A DNA stretch of 64,000 nucleotides from Anaerolineae bacterium (GCA_020849765.1 JADLAY010000075.1:1-64000), one strand, 5' to 3'. Counted from the stretch's first letter, positions 1 to 8,652 are shown. Notes: a model not told the origin generated them from the sequence alone. Translations and numbers: made by a program.

Positions 1-65
1 AAAGCGGCTTACACGTTTGCTTGGACGTATTCAACCCCATTGACCACACTGGCGCGCCGGGTGTT

Positions 66-587
66 CTAGACCTCTGAACCCAGGCGCGTTTCCAGTTCTG
101 CGCCAAAACCCTCGACCTCGACCGGCCCGAACTGCCGGTAGACGATCTCCCCGGACGGTGCGATCAGCACTGTCTGCGGCACGCCCAGCACCTGATAATC
201 GATCAACGTCGAGTCGTCCGGGCTGACCAGGATCGGGAAGCGCAGGTCGTGTTCGGCGACGAAGGCCGCGACCTCGTCGGCGGATTCGCGCACGTTGACG
301 CCCAGCAGCACGACCGTGTCCGCATGCTCGTCGGCGATCTGCTGCAGGGCGGGCATCTCGGTCACGCAGGGGACGCACCACGTTGCCCAGAAGTTGACGA
401 TCACCCAGCGACCGCGCAGCGCGCTCAGGGTATAGCTGTCGCCGCTCAGGCTCGTCGCCGTGAAATCCGGCGCGAGGAGTGCGTCATCGACCGTGGCGAC
501 CGGCGGGGCAGTTGCCTCCGCCGGGGCACAGGCCGCACAGACAAGAACGATGACGAGCAGTGCAATCCCGATAGCACCGGCCCTCAT
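66..587 (-). CDS. TlpA/ResA-like thiol-disulfide redoxin, membrane-anchored
   Basis: This is a 173-residue extracytoplasmic thioredoxin-fold protein, probably a thiol reductant or oxidant for exported proteins or for the neighbouring transporter. Residues 5-20 form a hydrophobic signal segment ending in an AAC motif at Cys20, so it is a lipoprotein or a signal-anchored protein. The redoxin domain follows, with the active site WCVPC at residues 70-74 inside the usual FWATWC context, and a later VLGVPQT cis-proline loop. It is the last gene of a four-gene run. Its ATG overlaps the stop codon of the permease as ATGA, which implies translational coupling. The family is clear; the partner substrate is inferred only from context. 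Confidence 0.9.
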   Translation of the reverse strand: MRAGAIGIALLVIVLVCAACAPAEATAPPVATVDDALLAPDFTATSLSGDSYTLSALRGRWVIVNFWATWCVPCVTEMPALQQIADEHADTVVLLGVNVRESADEVAAFVAEHDLRFPILVSPDDSTLIDYQVLGVPQTVLIAPSGEIVYRQFGPVEVEGFGAELETRLGSEV

Positions 588-1837
588 GTCGGCGAGAGCT
601 TCTCGACCACGTCGACGCGGTAGGCGAGCCCCGCCGGAATCAAGCCCGCCAGGACGCCGACGCCGATCGGCAGCAGCCAGAGCAGCGGTTCCAGGTTGAC
701 CAGATACGCAATCGGCAGCGGGATGGCCGAGCGTTGGGTGATAACCGTCCCGATGATGGCGGCCATGCCATAACCCAACAGGCGGCCGAGCAGCGCGCCG
801 AAGATGGTCAGCGCCAGAGTCTCGAACAGGACGACGCGGAAGACGTTGACCCGGCTGCCGCCGACGCTGCGCATGATGGCGATGTCACGCTCACGGCTGA
901 TGGTGCTGTTGTACATCGAGAGGAAGACCGTCAGCGCGGCAATCCCCAGCACCAGATAACCGACCACGGTCAGGATCTGCACGCCCTGGTTGAGCAGGTC
1001 GAACAGGCCGCCCAATTCCTGGCCGGGGAAGACCGCCTGCGCCGTCGTATCCGTGTAGAAATCCTGCCAGATCTGGTTCGCTTCGGCGAAGCCGACCGGC
1101 TGCACGAGGATGGCCGTCAGGCCTGTTTCTTCGTGCTCTTCGCCCTCTTCATGCTCGCCTTCTTCTCCCTCCGCGTGTTCTTCACCTTCTTCGTGTTCGT
1201 GGACGTGCCACACGCTTTCAGCGGTCGTGTAGGCCGCGCCGTCGTAGGCGGTGCCGCCCGGCTTGAGGATGCCGACGACGGTGAAGATCTGTTCGTGGAC
1301 GTCTTCTTCCAGACCCGCTCCAACGCCGTGCGCTGCCCGGAAGCTATCGCCGGTGTGCAGACCCAGGTCTTGCGCGGCGCGGCTGCCGAGCACAACCTGG
1401 AAGTCGTCCGTGAAGACGGCTCCATCACCGATCTGGAAGGCGGGCGGCGCATTGACGGACGTGCGCAGCTCGAAAAAGTTCGCATTGGTGCCGATGATCG
1501 GCGCGCCGCCGATGTTGTCGCCCTTCGCCAGCGGCACGGCCAGGCTCACGCGCGGGTCAGCGGCCAGATTGTCATAGATTTCGGGTGGGATGGTGCCGAG
1601 TGGCGCGCCTTGCAGCAGGATCGTGTTCAGCACCAACTGCTGACCGTCGCCTTTGGGGCCGACGACCAGCACGCCGAACGGATCGCTCGCCTGGACGATG
1701 CCGCGCTTGGCTCCGTCGCTGAGAGCCAGCACCGTGATCGAGAGACCGATTGCCAGCGCCATCACGATCATCGGGATCAGCGATTGCACCGGGTGAGCAC
1801 GTAGATTGCGCCATGCCAGCGCCAGATCGTAGGTCAT
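584..1837 (-). CDS. ABC transporter permease, FtsX/MacB type, with His/Glu-rich loop
   Basis: This 417-residue permease has the layout of the FtsX/MacB/LolC superfamily: one membrane segment near residues 17-40, a large extracytoplasmic domain to about residue 280, and three C-terminal membrane segments. Between them is the typical RDIAIMRSVGGSR coupling region. Around residues 211-237 an insertion is built almost only of His, Glu and Gly (for example HVHEHEEGEEHAEG). Such loops usually bind divalent metals. The ATG at 1837 overlaps the stop of the ATPase gene as ATGA and is preferred over the GTG two codons upstream. It should pair with the ATPase encoded just upstream. The metal link is inferred from the loop and from the DUF3299-like neighbour. 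Confidence 0.9.
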   Translation of the reverse strand: MTYDLALAWRNLRAHPVQSLIPMIVMALAIGLSITVLALSDGAKRGIVQASDPFGVLVVGPKGDGQQLVLNTILLQGAPLGTIPPEIYDNLAADPRVSLAVPLAKGDNIGGAPIIGTNANFFELRTSVNAPPAFQIGDGAVFTDDFQVVLGSRAAQDLGLHTGDSFRAAHGVGAGLEEDVHEQIFTVVGILKPGGTAYDGAAYTTAESVWHVHEHEEGEEHAEGEEGEHEEGEEHEETGLTAILVQPVGFAEANQIWQDFYTDTTAQAVFPGQELGGLFDLLNQGVQILTVVGYLVLGIAALTVFLSMYNSTISRERDIAIMRSVGGSRVNVFRVVLFETLALTIFGALLGRLLGYGMAAIIGTVITQRSAIPLPIAYLVNLEPLLWLLPIGVGVLAGLIPAGLAYRVDVVEKLSPT

Positions 1838-2514
1838 GCCCACTGCGCCTCGTGGAGTTGCCCGGCGTGCAGGTCGACACGCTGGTGGAAACGGGAGATG
1901 AGCGCCGGATCATGGCTGGCGACGATCAAAATCGCGCGGCTGTCAGCGCAGGTGGATTGCAGCAAGTCGATGACGACCTCGCCGGAGTGTTCGTCGAGCG
2001 CTGCCGTCGGCTCATCGGCCAACAGAACGCGCGGGTTATTCGCCAGCGCGCGGGCCACGGCCACACGCAGACGCTGCCCGGCACTCATGCGCTTGGGCAG
2101 CGTGTGAATGTAATCACTCAGTTCGAGCGCTTCCAGCAACTCAATGGCGCGTTTCCGTTGGGCTGCCGGGGTGAGCGTGCGCGCAAACGCCAACGGCATC
2201 ATCACGTTTTCGAGGGCTGTCAGCGCGCCGATCAGGTTGTGATTCTGGAAGATGTAGCCGATGTGCTGCGCGCGGTAGCGATCGCGAGCGGCTTCGGCCA
2301 GCCCGTAGAGCGGCCGATCGTCATAGTAGACGGCGCCGGTCGTCGGGTGCAGCAGGCCGGACACGATGTTGAACAGGGTCGTCTTGCCGCTGCCGCTGAC
2401 GCCGCGCAGCAGAATCTGATCGCCGTCTTTCAGCGCCCAGGCGTCGATGCACAGCACCTGGCGCGCCTCTGCGCCGGGATACGTGTGGCTCAGATCTTCG
2501 ATCCGCAAATTCAT
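1834..2514 (-). CDS. ABC transporter ATP-binding protein (LolD/MacB type)
   Basis: This is a 226-residue stand-alone nucleotide-binding protein that powers the adjacent FtsX-type permease from the cytoplasm. The Walker A motif GVSGSGKTT lies near residue 40, the Q-loop in YIFQNHNLIGALTALENV, the signature motif reads MSAGQRLRVAVARAL (family LSGGQ), and Walker B is VLLADEPTAALD. Length and motif spacing match the LolD/MacB/FtsE group, which drives mechanotransmission rather than classical substrate import. Its ATG overlaps the stop of the lipoprotein gene upstream as ATGA, and its stop overlaps the permease start the same way. All partners should therefore be made together. Confidence 0.93.
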   Translation of the reverse strand: MNLRIEDLSHTYPGAEARQVLCIDAWALKDGDQILLRGVSGSGKTTLFNIVSGLLHPTTGAVYYDDRPLYGLAEAARDRYRAQHIGYIFQNHNLIGALTALENVMMPLAFARTLTPAAQRKRAIELLEALELSDYIHTLPKRMSAGQRLRVAVARALANNPRVLLADEPTAALDEHSGEVVIDLLQSTCADSRAILIVASHDPALISRFHQRVDLHAGQLHEAQWA

Positions 2515-3221
2515 TGGATGATCTCCAGGTTATCGGCGTAGATGCGCACGAGGCTGACCATCCCGGTTTCGTGGTCGATCGACGCGCCGATTTCCATCCG
2601 GCCTGTCACACGCATGGGATGATCCGTCGCCACGGTGGTGTCGTCGTTATTGAGGTAGATCAGGGCGATGTCATCCGGCCAGTCCGCGCCCGTGCTGCAG
2701 AACGGGCAGAAGGCGAGGCGGATGCGCGTCAGCACGAAGTAGTCCAGCTCCGGTTTGAGCGGCGGGGCCATGTAGCCTGCAATCTGGACCGTCTGACCGT
2801 CGAGCGAAAGCAGCTTATCCGAAAGGACAAGCCCGGTGCGCAGGTTGTAGCCATTGTAGAACTCGTCGAATCGGATTGAGACAGGGCTCTCGTCAAACGT
2901 GATCAGGTGTTGGACCTCCGGGCGCATGGCCGTATCGGTCGCCGCGGCGATCTCGCGCGCATTCCCTGCCGGAAGATCGACGTTGAGCGGGGTGGGGGTC
3001 GCCGCGCGCGGCGCCGTATCGGTGAGCGTTGGTGCAATCGTCAGGGTCGGCGTCGGCAGCACCTGCGTCTCTTCGACGGTTGGCGCGGCTGGCGACGGCG
3101 CCATGTCTGCCGCGGCGGTCAGCTCTTCTGGCGGGATGGCGGTGATGGAAGAATGCTGGTCGGTGGCAGTGCCACAGGCGGCCAGTAGCAATGCGATACC
3201 TGCGAAGTACAAACGTTTCAT
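2511..3221 (-). CDS. Lipoprotein with DUF3299-like C-terminal domain
   Basis: This 236-residue protein begins with a lipoprotein signal (hydrophobic stretch, then LLAACG with lipid Cys16). A Thr/Pro-rich linker covers roughly residues 38-80. The C-terminal part contains VQIAGYMAPPL and, further on, LAFCPFCS. That pairing of a GYM-like turn with a CPFC motif recalls the DUF3299 family, small exported proteins often found beside zinc- or copper-related ABC systems. The CPFC pair could bind metal or be redox-active. It is the first gene of the run, has only a weak ribosome-binding site, and is coupled to the ATPase gene. The DUF3299 assignment rests on motif memory. Confidence 0.75.
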   Translation of the reverse strand: MKRLYFAGIALLLAACGTATDQHSSITAIPPEELTAAADMAPSPAAPTVEETQVLPTPTLTIAPTLTDTAPRAATPTPLNVDLPAGNAREIAAATDTAMRPEVQHLITFDESPVSIRFDEFYNGYNLRTGLVLSDKLLSLDGQTVQIAGYMAPPLKPELDYFVLTRIRLAFCPFCSTGADWPDDIALIYLNNDDTTVATDHPMRVTGRMEIGASIDHETGMVSLVRIYADNLEIIQ

Positions 3222-3276
3222 GCGATCAACTCACGACTCAATTTCGGCACTGGCAATAAACTCTCTTTTCAAGAAT

Positions 3277-3311
3277 AGGTGGAGCGCCGCTGCTGCAACG
3301 GCGTTCCACCT
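3277..3311 (-). terminator. Hairpin downstream of alkaline phosphatase gene
   Basis: A 13-bp inverted repeat (AGGTGGA-CGCCG against its complement, one G-T pair, 9-base loop) lies just past the stop of the phosphatase gene. The bases after it on the minus strand are only moderately T-rich, so it may be a weak terminator or an mRNA 3' stabiliser. Confidence 0.6.
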
Positions 3312-3326
3312 CAAGCTGAATCAGGC

Positions 3327-5120
3327 TTAGCCGCGCGGGTCAACACCCAGGGCGTAGGCCATACCGAAGAAGATGTCCGACTGCTCAATCGAGCGGCCGA
3401 AGAACTCGGCGCCGGGGCCTTCGGCGAAGACCGGCACGTCCTGAAGCGTGTGGACGCCAGTGCTGTCGCTGGGGGCCAGGTCACCGCTCATCACGATGCC
3501 GTTCGGGTCGTCGTCGGGGTTGTCGACGTAGCCGTTGTCACTGCTGATTGCGGGGACGCGCGGGGTCTCGCTGACCTGGAAGTTCTCGGTGTAATCGGGG
3601 TGGTTGTTGACCACACCGGCGAAGACGATGTCCGCATCCCATTCCGGGAAGCCGTCGCCGTCGGAGTCAGTGTAGGTCGGGAAACCGGCGGCGCCGTAGG
3701 TGCGGATGGCCTGGCGGCGGCCCATGTCGTCTTCCGCAGCGTTGAAGGCGGTCACGTCAACCGTGCCGTAGACTTCGTAGCCATGGCCATGATCTGCCGT
3801 GACGACGATCAGAGTGTCCGGCGCGTTCTGGGCGGCCCATTCGACGGCAGCCGCAATCGCGTACTGGAACTCGATCAGGTCGGACAGCGCACGTTCCTGA
3901 TCCAGCGGGTGCATCTGCTTGTCGAGGCTGGCGGCTTCGACTTCGAGGTAGAACCCTTCAGGGTTCTGGCTAAGGATGTCGATGGCAGCCATGGTCATAT
4001 CGACCAGACCGGGCTGGTCGGTGAAGTCGCCGAGGTTGTCGGTGTAGACGTTGCGATCCAGCCAGACGTTCATGTCGCTGCGGTGGAAGATACCGAGCAG
4101 CTTTTCCGGCATGTCGCTCGCCAGCGCGTCGTTCAGCTCTGTCGCGCTGTTGACGATGGTGTAACCGGCGGCTTCGTATTCCGCGTACATGTCACGGTCG
4201 TCCGCGCGACGCGAACCTTCGGTGCTCTGCGGGAACAGATACTGCGCGCCGCCGCCCATCAGCACGTCCGGCTGAATGCCTTCCAGGGCCTGAACCGCAT
4301 AGGTCGCGCGGCTGCCGCTGCTGCGATCGCGCCCATGTGCCCACACAGAGGCCGGGGTTGCGTCGGTGTAATCGGACGTGGTCACGACACCGATCGACAT
4401 ATCGGTCGTGCGGCGCAGGATTTCCGCCAGCGTTTCGACGCGCGGGTCATCGAGCACGTCGGGCGACGAGTCGGCATAAATGCCGGTAGCATTGACGCTG
4501 CCCTTGTGGCCGGTGTTCATTGCGCTGGCGGTGTTGGCGCTGTCCATCATCACTGAGTCGACGCTGTTGGTGTGGACGAGGCCGATTTCGTCAAAGCTGT
4601 CGGTGGCGAACTCACCGTTCACCTTACCGCCTTCAATGCCGAAGGTGGCGACGCGCGCCGCGGTGATTTCCGGGATCGTCATGCCGTCGGCGATGAACAG
4701 GATCACATTCTTGGCAACCGCTTCCTGGGGCTCGTAGACGGTCCAGTCGACGTTGGTTTCCGCGCCGCCCGCCATCACCGACACCGTGTAGTCACCGGCT
4801 TCCGGCAGCGACACGCCGCGCCAGGTCGACGCAGACACCATCACCGGGTTCTCGTCGCCCAGCTGCCAGTTTTCGTCGACCGCTTCCGCGCCGAAGAATT
4901 CGCTGGCGTCCTGCCCGTTGATGCTGACGGCGAAATCTTCCGGCAGCGCTTCCGCCTGCACCTCGACGCGCAGGTCAAAGTGCGCGCCGGGCAGGAATTC
5001 CGCGTTGGTCACCGGCAGGATCGTCACCGGGACGGCGTCCTGAGCCGCGACGGGCAGCAGGCCGAGGATCAGCATGGTTGCCAGTGCGGCCACAAGGACG
5101 AGGATACGAGGGTATTTCAT
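3327..5120 (-). CDS. phoA: Secreted alkaline phosphatase
   Basis: A 597-residue exported phosphomonoesterase that releases inorganic phosphate outside the cytoplasm. Residues 1-27 are a signal peptide ending AAQ. About 100 residues of beta-rich N-terminal extension precede the catalytic domain. Metal and nucleophile motifs are present: FIADGM (Asp145), DSANTASA with predicted nucleophile Ser194, EVEAASLD (Glu395), TADHGHG (Asp443, His444) and TGVHTLQD (His557). Between the last two lies an insertion of about 100 residues with a DSDGDG calcium-loop-like motif at 485-490. The protein is longer than E. coli PhoA because of the extension and this insertion. A leader of about 220 bp carries a possible Pho box. 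Family assignment is secure. Confidence 0.95.
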   Translation of the reverse strand: MKYPRILVLVAALATMLILGLLPVAAQDAVPVTILPVTNAEFLPGAHFDLRVEVQAEALPEDFAVSINGQDASEFFGAEAVDENWQLGDENPVMVSASTWRGVSLPEAGDYTVSVMAGGAETNVDWTVYEPQEAVAKNVILFIADGMTIPEITAARVATFGIEGGKVNGEFATDSFDEIGLVHTNSVDSVMMDSANTASAMNTGHKGSVNATGIYADSSPDVLDDPRVETLAEILRRTTDMSIGVVTTSDYTDATPASVWAHGRDRSSGSRATYAVQALEGIQPDVLMGGGAQYLFPQSTEGSRRADDRDMYAEYEAAGYTIVNSATELNDALASDMPEKLLGIFHRSDMNVWLDRNVYTDNLGDFTDQPGLVDMTMAAIDILSQNPEGFYLEVEAASLDKQMHPLDQERALSDLIEFQYAIAAAVEWAAQNAPDTLIVVTADHGHGYEVYGTVDVTAFNAAEDDMGRRQAIRTYGAAGFPTYTDSDGDGFPEWDADIVFAGVVNNHPDYTENFQVSETPRVPAISSDNGYVDNPDDDPNGIVMSGDLAPSDSTGVHTLQDVPVFAEGPGAEFFGRSIEQSDIFFGMAYALGVDPRG

Positions 5121-5211
5121 GCGCAGTATCTCCTTAGAAAAACCTCACTGAGACGAACGTCTCAACAGGCCTAGAGATACCGCGTCAAATTTAAATCGAG
5201 GTGTGGGCTAA

Positions 5212-5240
5212 TTAAGGTAGCTTTGTAGCCACGTTAAGGT
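5212..5240 (-). promoter_or_regulatory. Possible Pho box: 11-bp-spaced direct repeats
   Basis: Three heptamers lie exactly 11 bp apart upstream of the alkaline phosphatase gene. Read on the plus strand they are TTAAGGT (5212), TTGTAGC (5223) and TTAAGGT (5234). On the minus strand the outer repeats read ACCTTAA. Tandem repeats with an 11-bp period before a phosphatase gene are the known arrangement of PhoB/PhoP sites. The middle repeat is degenerate and no response regulator gene is in the window. Confidence 0.45.
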
Positions 5241-5341
5241 TCTCGGAACTTCGCCACTCATATGATCTTCGGCCCTAAGAATCCCGCCTTACCGGCCCGA
5301 ACGCGCTCGATTTGGCGGAGGAAACTGCGGCGTGAGGCCTC

Positions 5342-5911
5342 TCACACCAGCCCGGCAATCGCTCGTGCCACCGCCAGCGTCGTGATGCAGTCGTCAACCG
5401 CGGTGTGCGCAGTCGTCACGGTCACGTTGTAGTATTGCGCTGCCGTCGCGAGCTTTTGCCAGCGGTACTTGCCGCTGTAGCGATCGACCTTGCCATAGAC
5501 TTCGGCAAAGGCTTCCATCGCGCACCACCAGCGGCTGAACTGCTTCCAATCGGTCTTCGGCAGCCCGGCGGCTTCGGAGCTTTTGTGCATCATTTTGCGG
5601 TCGAACAGCGCGTTGTAGGCGATCACGTCGCGCCCGTCGAGCATCGGCACGAGCTGTGGCACGATCTCGCCCCAGGCGGGGCTGTTCGCCACCATCGCGT
5701 TCGTGATGCCGTGGATGGACGTCGCCACCGACGGGATGCGCCCGATCGGCTTGATGAGCGTGTCGATCAAGACGTTGCCGAGGCCGTCGACAATCGCGAT
5801 CTGGCAGATCTCACTCTTGCCATCGACGCCCGTCGTCTCCGTATCCAGGATGACGAATTCCCCGCGCTGGATCATCGACTTAAAGGACGTCAGTTTGTAA
5901 CTTTCCATCAT
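5342..5911 (-). CDS. 3'-5' exonuclease, DnaQ-like (DEDDh)
   Basis: This 189-residue cytoplasmic protein is a single exonuclease domain of the DnaQ/RNase T group. Motif Exo I is ILDTETTG with Asp23 and Glu25, Exo II is the YNALFD region near residue 100, and Exo III is HTAVDD with His169 and Asp174, the H-x4-D form. The catalytic set is therefore complete. Such proteins trim 3' ends of DNA or RNA or act as a proofreading subunit; this one has no helicase or polymerase domain. It stands alone, with the phosphatase leader downstream and a divergent small gene upstream. An ATGATG pair follows a weak AAGTGGA site. The substrate cannot be told from sequence. Confidence 0.9.
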   Translation of the reverse strand: MMESYKLTSFKSMIQRGEFVILDTETTGVDGKSEICQIAIVDGLGNVLIDTLIKPIGRIPSVATSIHGITNAMVANSPAWGEIVPQLVPMLDGRDVIAYNALFDRKMMHKSSEAAGLPKTDWKQFSRWWCAMEAFAEVYGKVDRYSGKYRWQKLATAAQYYNVTVTTAHTAVDDCITTLAVARAIAGLV

Positions 5912-6035
5912 TCCACTTGCGCCTGTTTTGCAGGGGTGTCACCCTACCGATTATCCTCTAATAACAAATCACTTCAATTGGTTTCCCGAACTCGGCTTAT
6001 GATCGAGTGAGTGTTGCATTGAATGAAAGCGAGTC

Positions 6036-6374
6036 ATGATGACGACTGGCGAAAACTTTCTTGATTGGGTGCAAACCCACGAGCGCGCCTGGGGGCAGGA
6101 ACATTATCCCGGACGCCCGGCGTTGCAAGCGATCATGGATGCCCCGTGTGTGACCTTTTGGCGCCCGCTGGACAAGGTCGACAAGCACCTCCGTTACAAG
6201 ATCCGCCTCTACCAGCGGCAGGCGGATATCGAGCACGATCTCCTGCGTATTTTGCTGCGCTCCCATCTCGATGCACCGCGAGAAAAAATAGCTCGTATCT
6301 TCATAAATCGCGAGCAGTATCAAATCCGGTCGGTGCGCATCAGCCTGCAAAAGGTCGATCCCGGCGCCGTCTGA
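6036..6374 (+). CDS. Hypothetical small protein (112 aa)
   Basis: I do not recognise this 112-residue protein. It has no signal peptide or membrane segment and is rich in charged and aromatic residues. The middle (YKIRLYQRQADIEHDLLRIL) should be an amphipathic helix. The C-terminal half has several Arg and Ile residues (FINREQYQIRSVRISLQ), which would suit a small soluble nucleic-acid- or protein-binding domain. It is divergent from the exonuclease gene and convergent with the large kinase-like gene five bases beyond its stop. Two ATG codons (6036, 6039) could start it. Codon use resembles its neighbours, so it is probably real. Confidence 0.65.
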   Translation: MMTTGENFLDWVQTHERAWGQEHYPGRPALQAIMDAPCVTFWRPLDKVDKHLRYKIRLYQRQADIEHDLLRILLRSHLDAPREKIARIFINREQYQIRSVRISLQKVDPGAV

Positions 6375-6379
6375 TCGTC

Positions 6380-8575
6380 TTACGTCGCGCCGATCATTTT
6401 CGCCACGTTTTCGAGATGATAGCCCGCCGATTCGACCAGATTCGCCACCACGATCAACTCACCGGCCGCTTGTTGAAGCTCGCGCTCACGATGTGACGCC
6501 ACGCTGCGTTTCGTGCGCCCCTTGGCGATGCGGATGTAGGCGCGCGCCCGTGCCAGCTCCAGCCGGATCGCGAAACTATCGTCGCCGCGCTCCCTTGCGA
6601 AGTCCAGATAATCGTGTTCCAGCGAGTCGTGCATCGTCTGCAGTTTCTCCAGCACTGAGCGGTGCAGCGTGCCGCGCACGTTGGAAGGCAGCAGCGTCAG
6701 GTCGACCAGCAGTTGGCCCGCATCGTGAGCGGCGTCACCGTCGAGGCGCATGTTCTCCAGGTCGATCAGGCGGAACTTCAGGTCCGCATCGCGCCGGGCG
6801 ACGCCCTCGTTCTGCACGATCCGGATCATGACGTTGCGCGAATGCAGGTCGCCATGCATCAACGCCAGGGGGAAGCGTTCCAGCTTGCGCTGCTGGCGCA
6901 TGATGTCGCCCAGCAGATCGTCCAGCTTCTGTTCCAGCGCGTCGAAAGTGCCGAAACGCCCGTTGACCAGATTGCGTGACTTCTGCACCTGATTGGCGAT
7001 GAATTCCACGTGCTGCACCATCGGCAGCATGTAAAGTTCGCGCAAATGGTTGTTGCTGGCGATTCCCTGTGGCTTGCCATCGCTGCGATGCACGGTCAGC
7101 AGGAATTCACCCAACTCCGGGATCAGGCGCGGGCGACTCGGTTTGAGCAGCGTCTCGAACACCTCGTACAGCGTGTAGAAGTCATTCAGATCTTCCATGA
7201 TGACGAAGGCGCGCCGCCGCCGTTTGATGTAGGCCGATTGCTCCGGCACACGCACGAAATATTGACGCACCGCTGCCGGAATCTGGCGGAAGTGGCGGCG
7301 TTCCTTTTCGATGGCATCGATCGGCCCGGATTTGACGATCAGTGACTCGGTCGTCAGCAGGTTCTTGCCTTTGTCGTCGGTCGGGTCGTACAGACGCGGG
7401 TGGATGCGTACCACATTCGCTTCGGACAGGCCGAGCTTGAGTTCATCCACGCGCTCATGATCGAGTTCGATGCCGATCCAGCGGCGCAGCGCCTGGCGCA
7501 GGTCGTTGAGTTCGGCGGCTTTATCCGAGCCGAAGCGCTGTTTCGCCATCTCGCGCAGCGGCTTCTGCCACGACTGCGCCGCCAGTGGTACACCCGCGAA
7601 GGCATTGACCGCGACGACCGTGCGGCACAGGATCAGCAGGTAGTCATATTCTTCCGGGAAGAAGGAGCGCAGCACGACGGGCGCTTTTTCGCCACGGAAC
7701 TGCTGCCACCAGAGACCCATGCTCGCTCGCAGCGCATCTTCGACCTCCTCGTGCGCGTGCGCCAGCGGCGAGAGATTCTCGACCACGTAGCACGTGTTGA
7801 GGATGATGTTGCGGAACATGTTGACCTGCTTTTCGACCAGATGCGGCGAAAGCTGCCCGCCCTGCATCGATTCGACCAGCGGCCTGGCGCGCTCCCAACG
7901 GTGGGCCGTATCAATGCCCCACAGGTTGCCGAATTCCGCGGAGCGCCGCGCCAGGCCAACCAGTGTTTCGGTGTGATCCGTGTCCAGATGATTGCTGTGC
8001 TGGTAGACGAGCCGCAGCGCCAGCGCCATGTCTTTGTCGAGCGCGCAGTGCGGGATAACGCCGGCCAGTATCCTGCCGATCTCGCGATCGCTGATGGCGC
8101 GGCGCAGCACGCCTTTTTCGCGCGCCAGCAGCAGCAGTTTGAGCGCCCACAGCGTGTCGAAGACCGGGTCGCGGTTGCCCTGCGTTTCGTCGCGCTCGAC
8201 CTCGAAGTAGGTGCCGCTGCGCTGGCGCAGAAGCTGCTTCAAACGCGCTGTCACCCCCGCGTCATCCGGGCGCAGGTTGAGCAGCCCTTCCAGACGCGTC
8301 ATCTCCAGTTCATCGACGACGCTGGTGGTCGTGAAGGGCGAGGCGAACCATTCCGCCGCCCACTGCAATTCACGCACGGCCGCCGGAAAGCCATAGGCCA
8401 GCAGCGCCGCGGCATAGTGCTGCGTCAGGCGAATCTTACGGGCTGGCGGCATCTGGTCGGTGTAGATCTGCGGCTCGCCCAGGATTTGCTTGGCATGATT
8501 GACGGGCGCATAGAGCAGATAGCCGATCAAACTGTTGATCGTGTCTTCGAGCTGATCCAGTTTTCGCGTATTCAT
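6380..8575 (-). CDS. Large protein with C-terminal APH-like kinase region
   Basis: This 731-residue soluble protein has two parts. The first 450 or so residues are mostly predicted helix with no motif I know. The C-terminal part carries the hallmarks of the aminoglycoside/choline-kinase (APH) fold: ALMHGDLHSRNVMIRI near residue 575 as catalytic loop, and FRLIDLENM near residue 605 as metal-binding Asp loop. An ATP-binding Lys may be in YIKRRRRAFVIMEDLNDFY. It probably phosphorylates a small molecule or protein, but the substrate is unknown and the long N-terminal region is unusual for the family. It is transcribed alone from an extended -10 promoter. The last helix is followed by an AKGRTKRSVASHRERE basic stretch. 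Confidence 0.75.
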   Translation of the reverse strand: MNTRKLDQLEDTINSLIGYLLYAPVNHAKQILGEPQIYTDQMPPARKIRLTQHYAAALLAYGFPAAVRELQWAAEWFASPFTTTSVVDELEMTRLEGLLNLRPDDAGVTARLKQLLRQRSGTYFEVERDETQGNRDPVFDTLWALKLLLLAREKGVLRRAISDREIGRILAGVIPHCALDKDMALALRLVYQHSNHLDTDHTETLVGLARRSAEFGNLWGIDTAHRWERARPLVESMQGGQLSPHLVEKQVNMFRNIILNTCYVVENLSPLAHAHEEVEDALRASMGLWWQQFRGEKAPVVLRSFFPEEYDYLLILCRTVVAVNAFAGVPLAAQSWQKPLREMAKQRFGSDKAAELNDLRQALRRWIGIELDHERVDELKLGLSEANVVRIHPRLYDPTDDKGKNLLTTESLIVKSGPIDAIEKERRHFRQIPAAVRQYFVRVPEQSAYIKRRRRAFVIMEDLNDFYTLYEVFETLLKPSRPRLIPELGEFLLTVHRSDGKPQGIASNNHLRELYMLPMVQHVEFIANQVQKSRNLVNGRFGTFDALEQKLDDLLGDIMRQQRKLERFPLALMHGDLHSRNVMIRIVQNEGVARRDADLKFRLIDLENMRLDGDAAHDAGQLLVDLTLLPSNVRGTLHRSVLEKLQTMHDSLEHDYLDFARERGDDSFAIRLELARARAYIRIAKGRTKRSVASHRERELQQAAGELIVVANLVESAGYHLENVAKMIGAT

Positions 8576-8652
8576 GCTTGGAGTTTCTAAAAGCGTTATC
8601 TATGAACGGTCGTTAGTGATGCAGCCTGCTTTTCTGTCTCAGTGAGATTAAT

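Noticed and set aside
3279..4556. 425-residue plus-strand ORF opposite alkaline phosphatase
   Set aside because: Val/Arg/Gly-rich shadow frame of the phosphatase gene, which has a signal peptide and all metal ligands.
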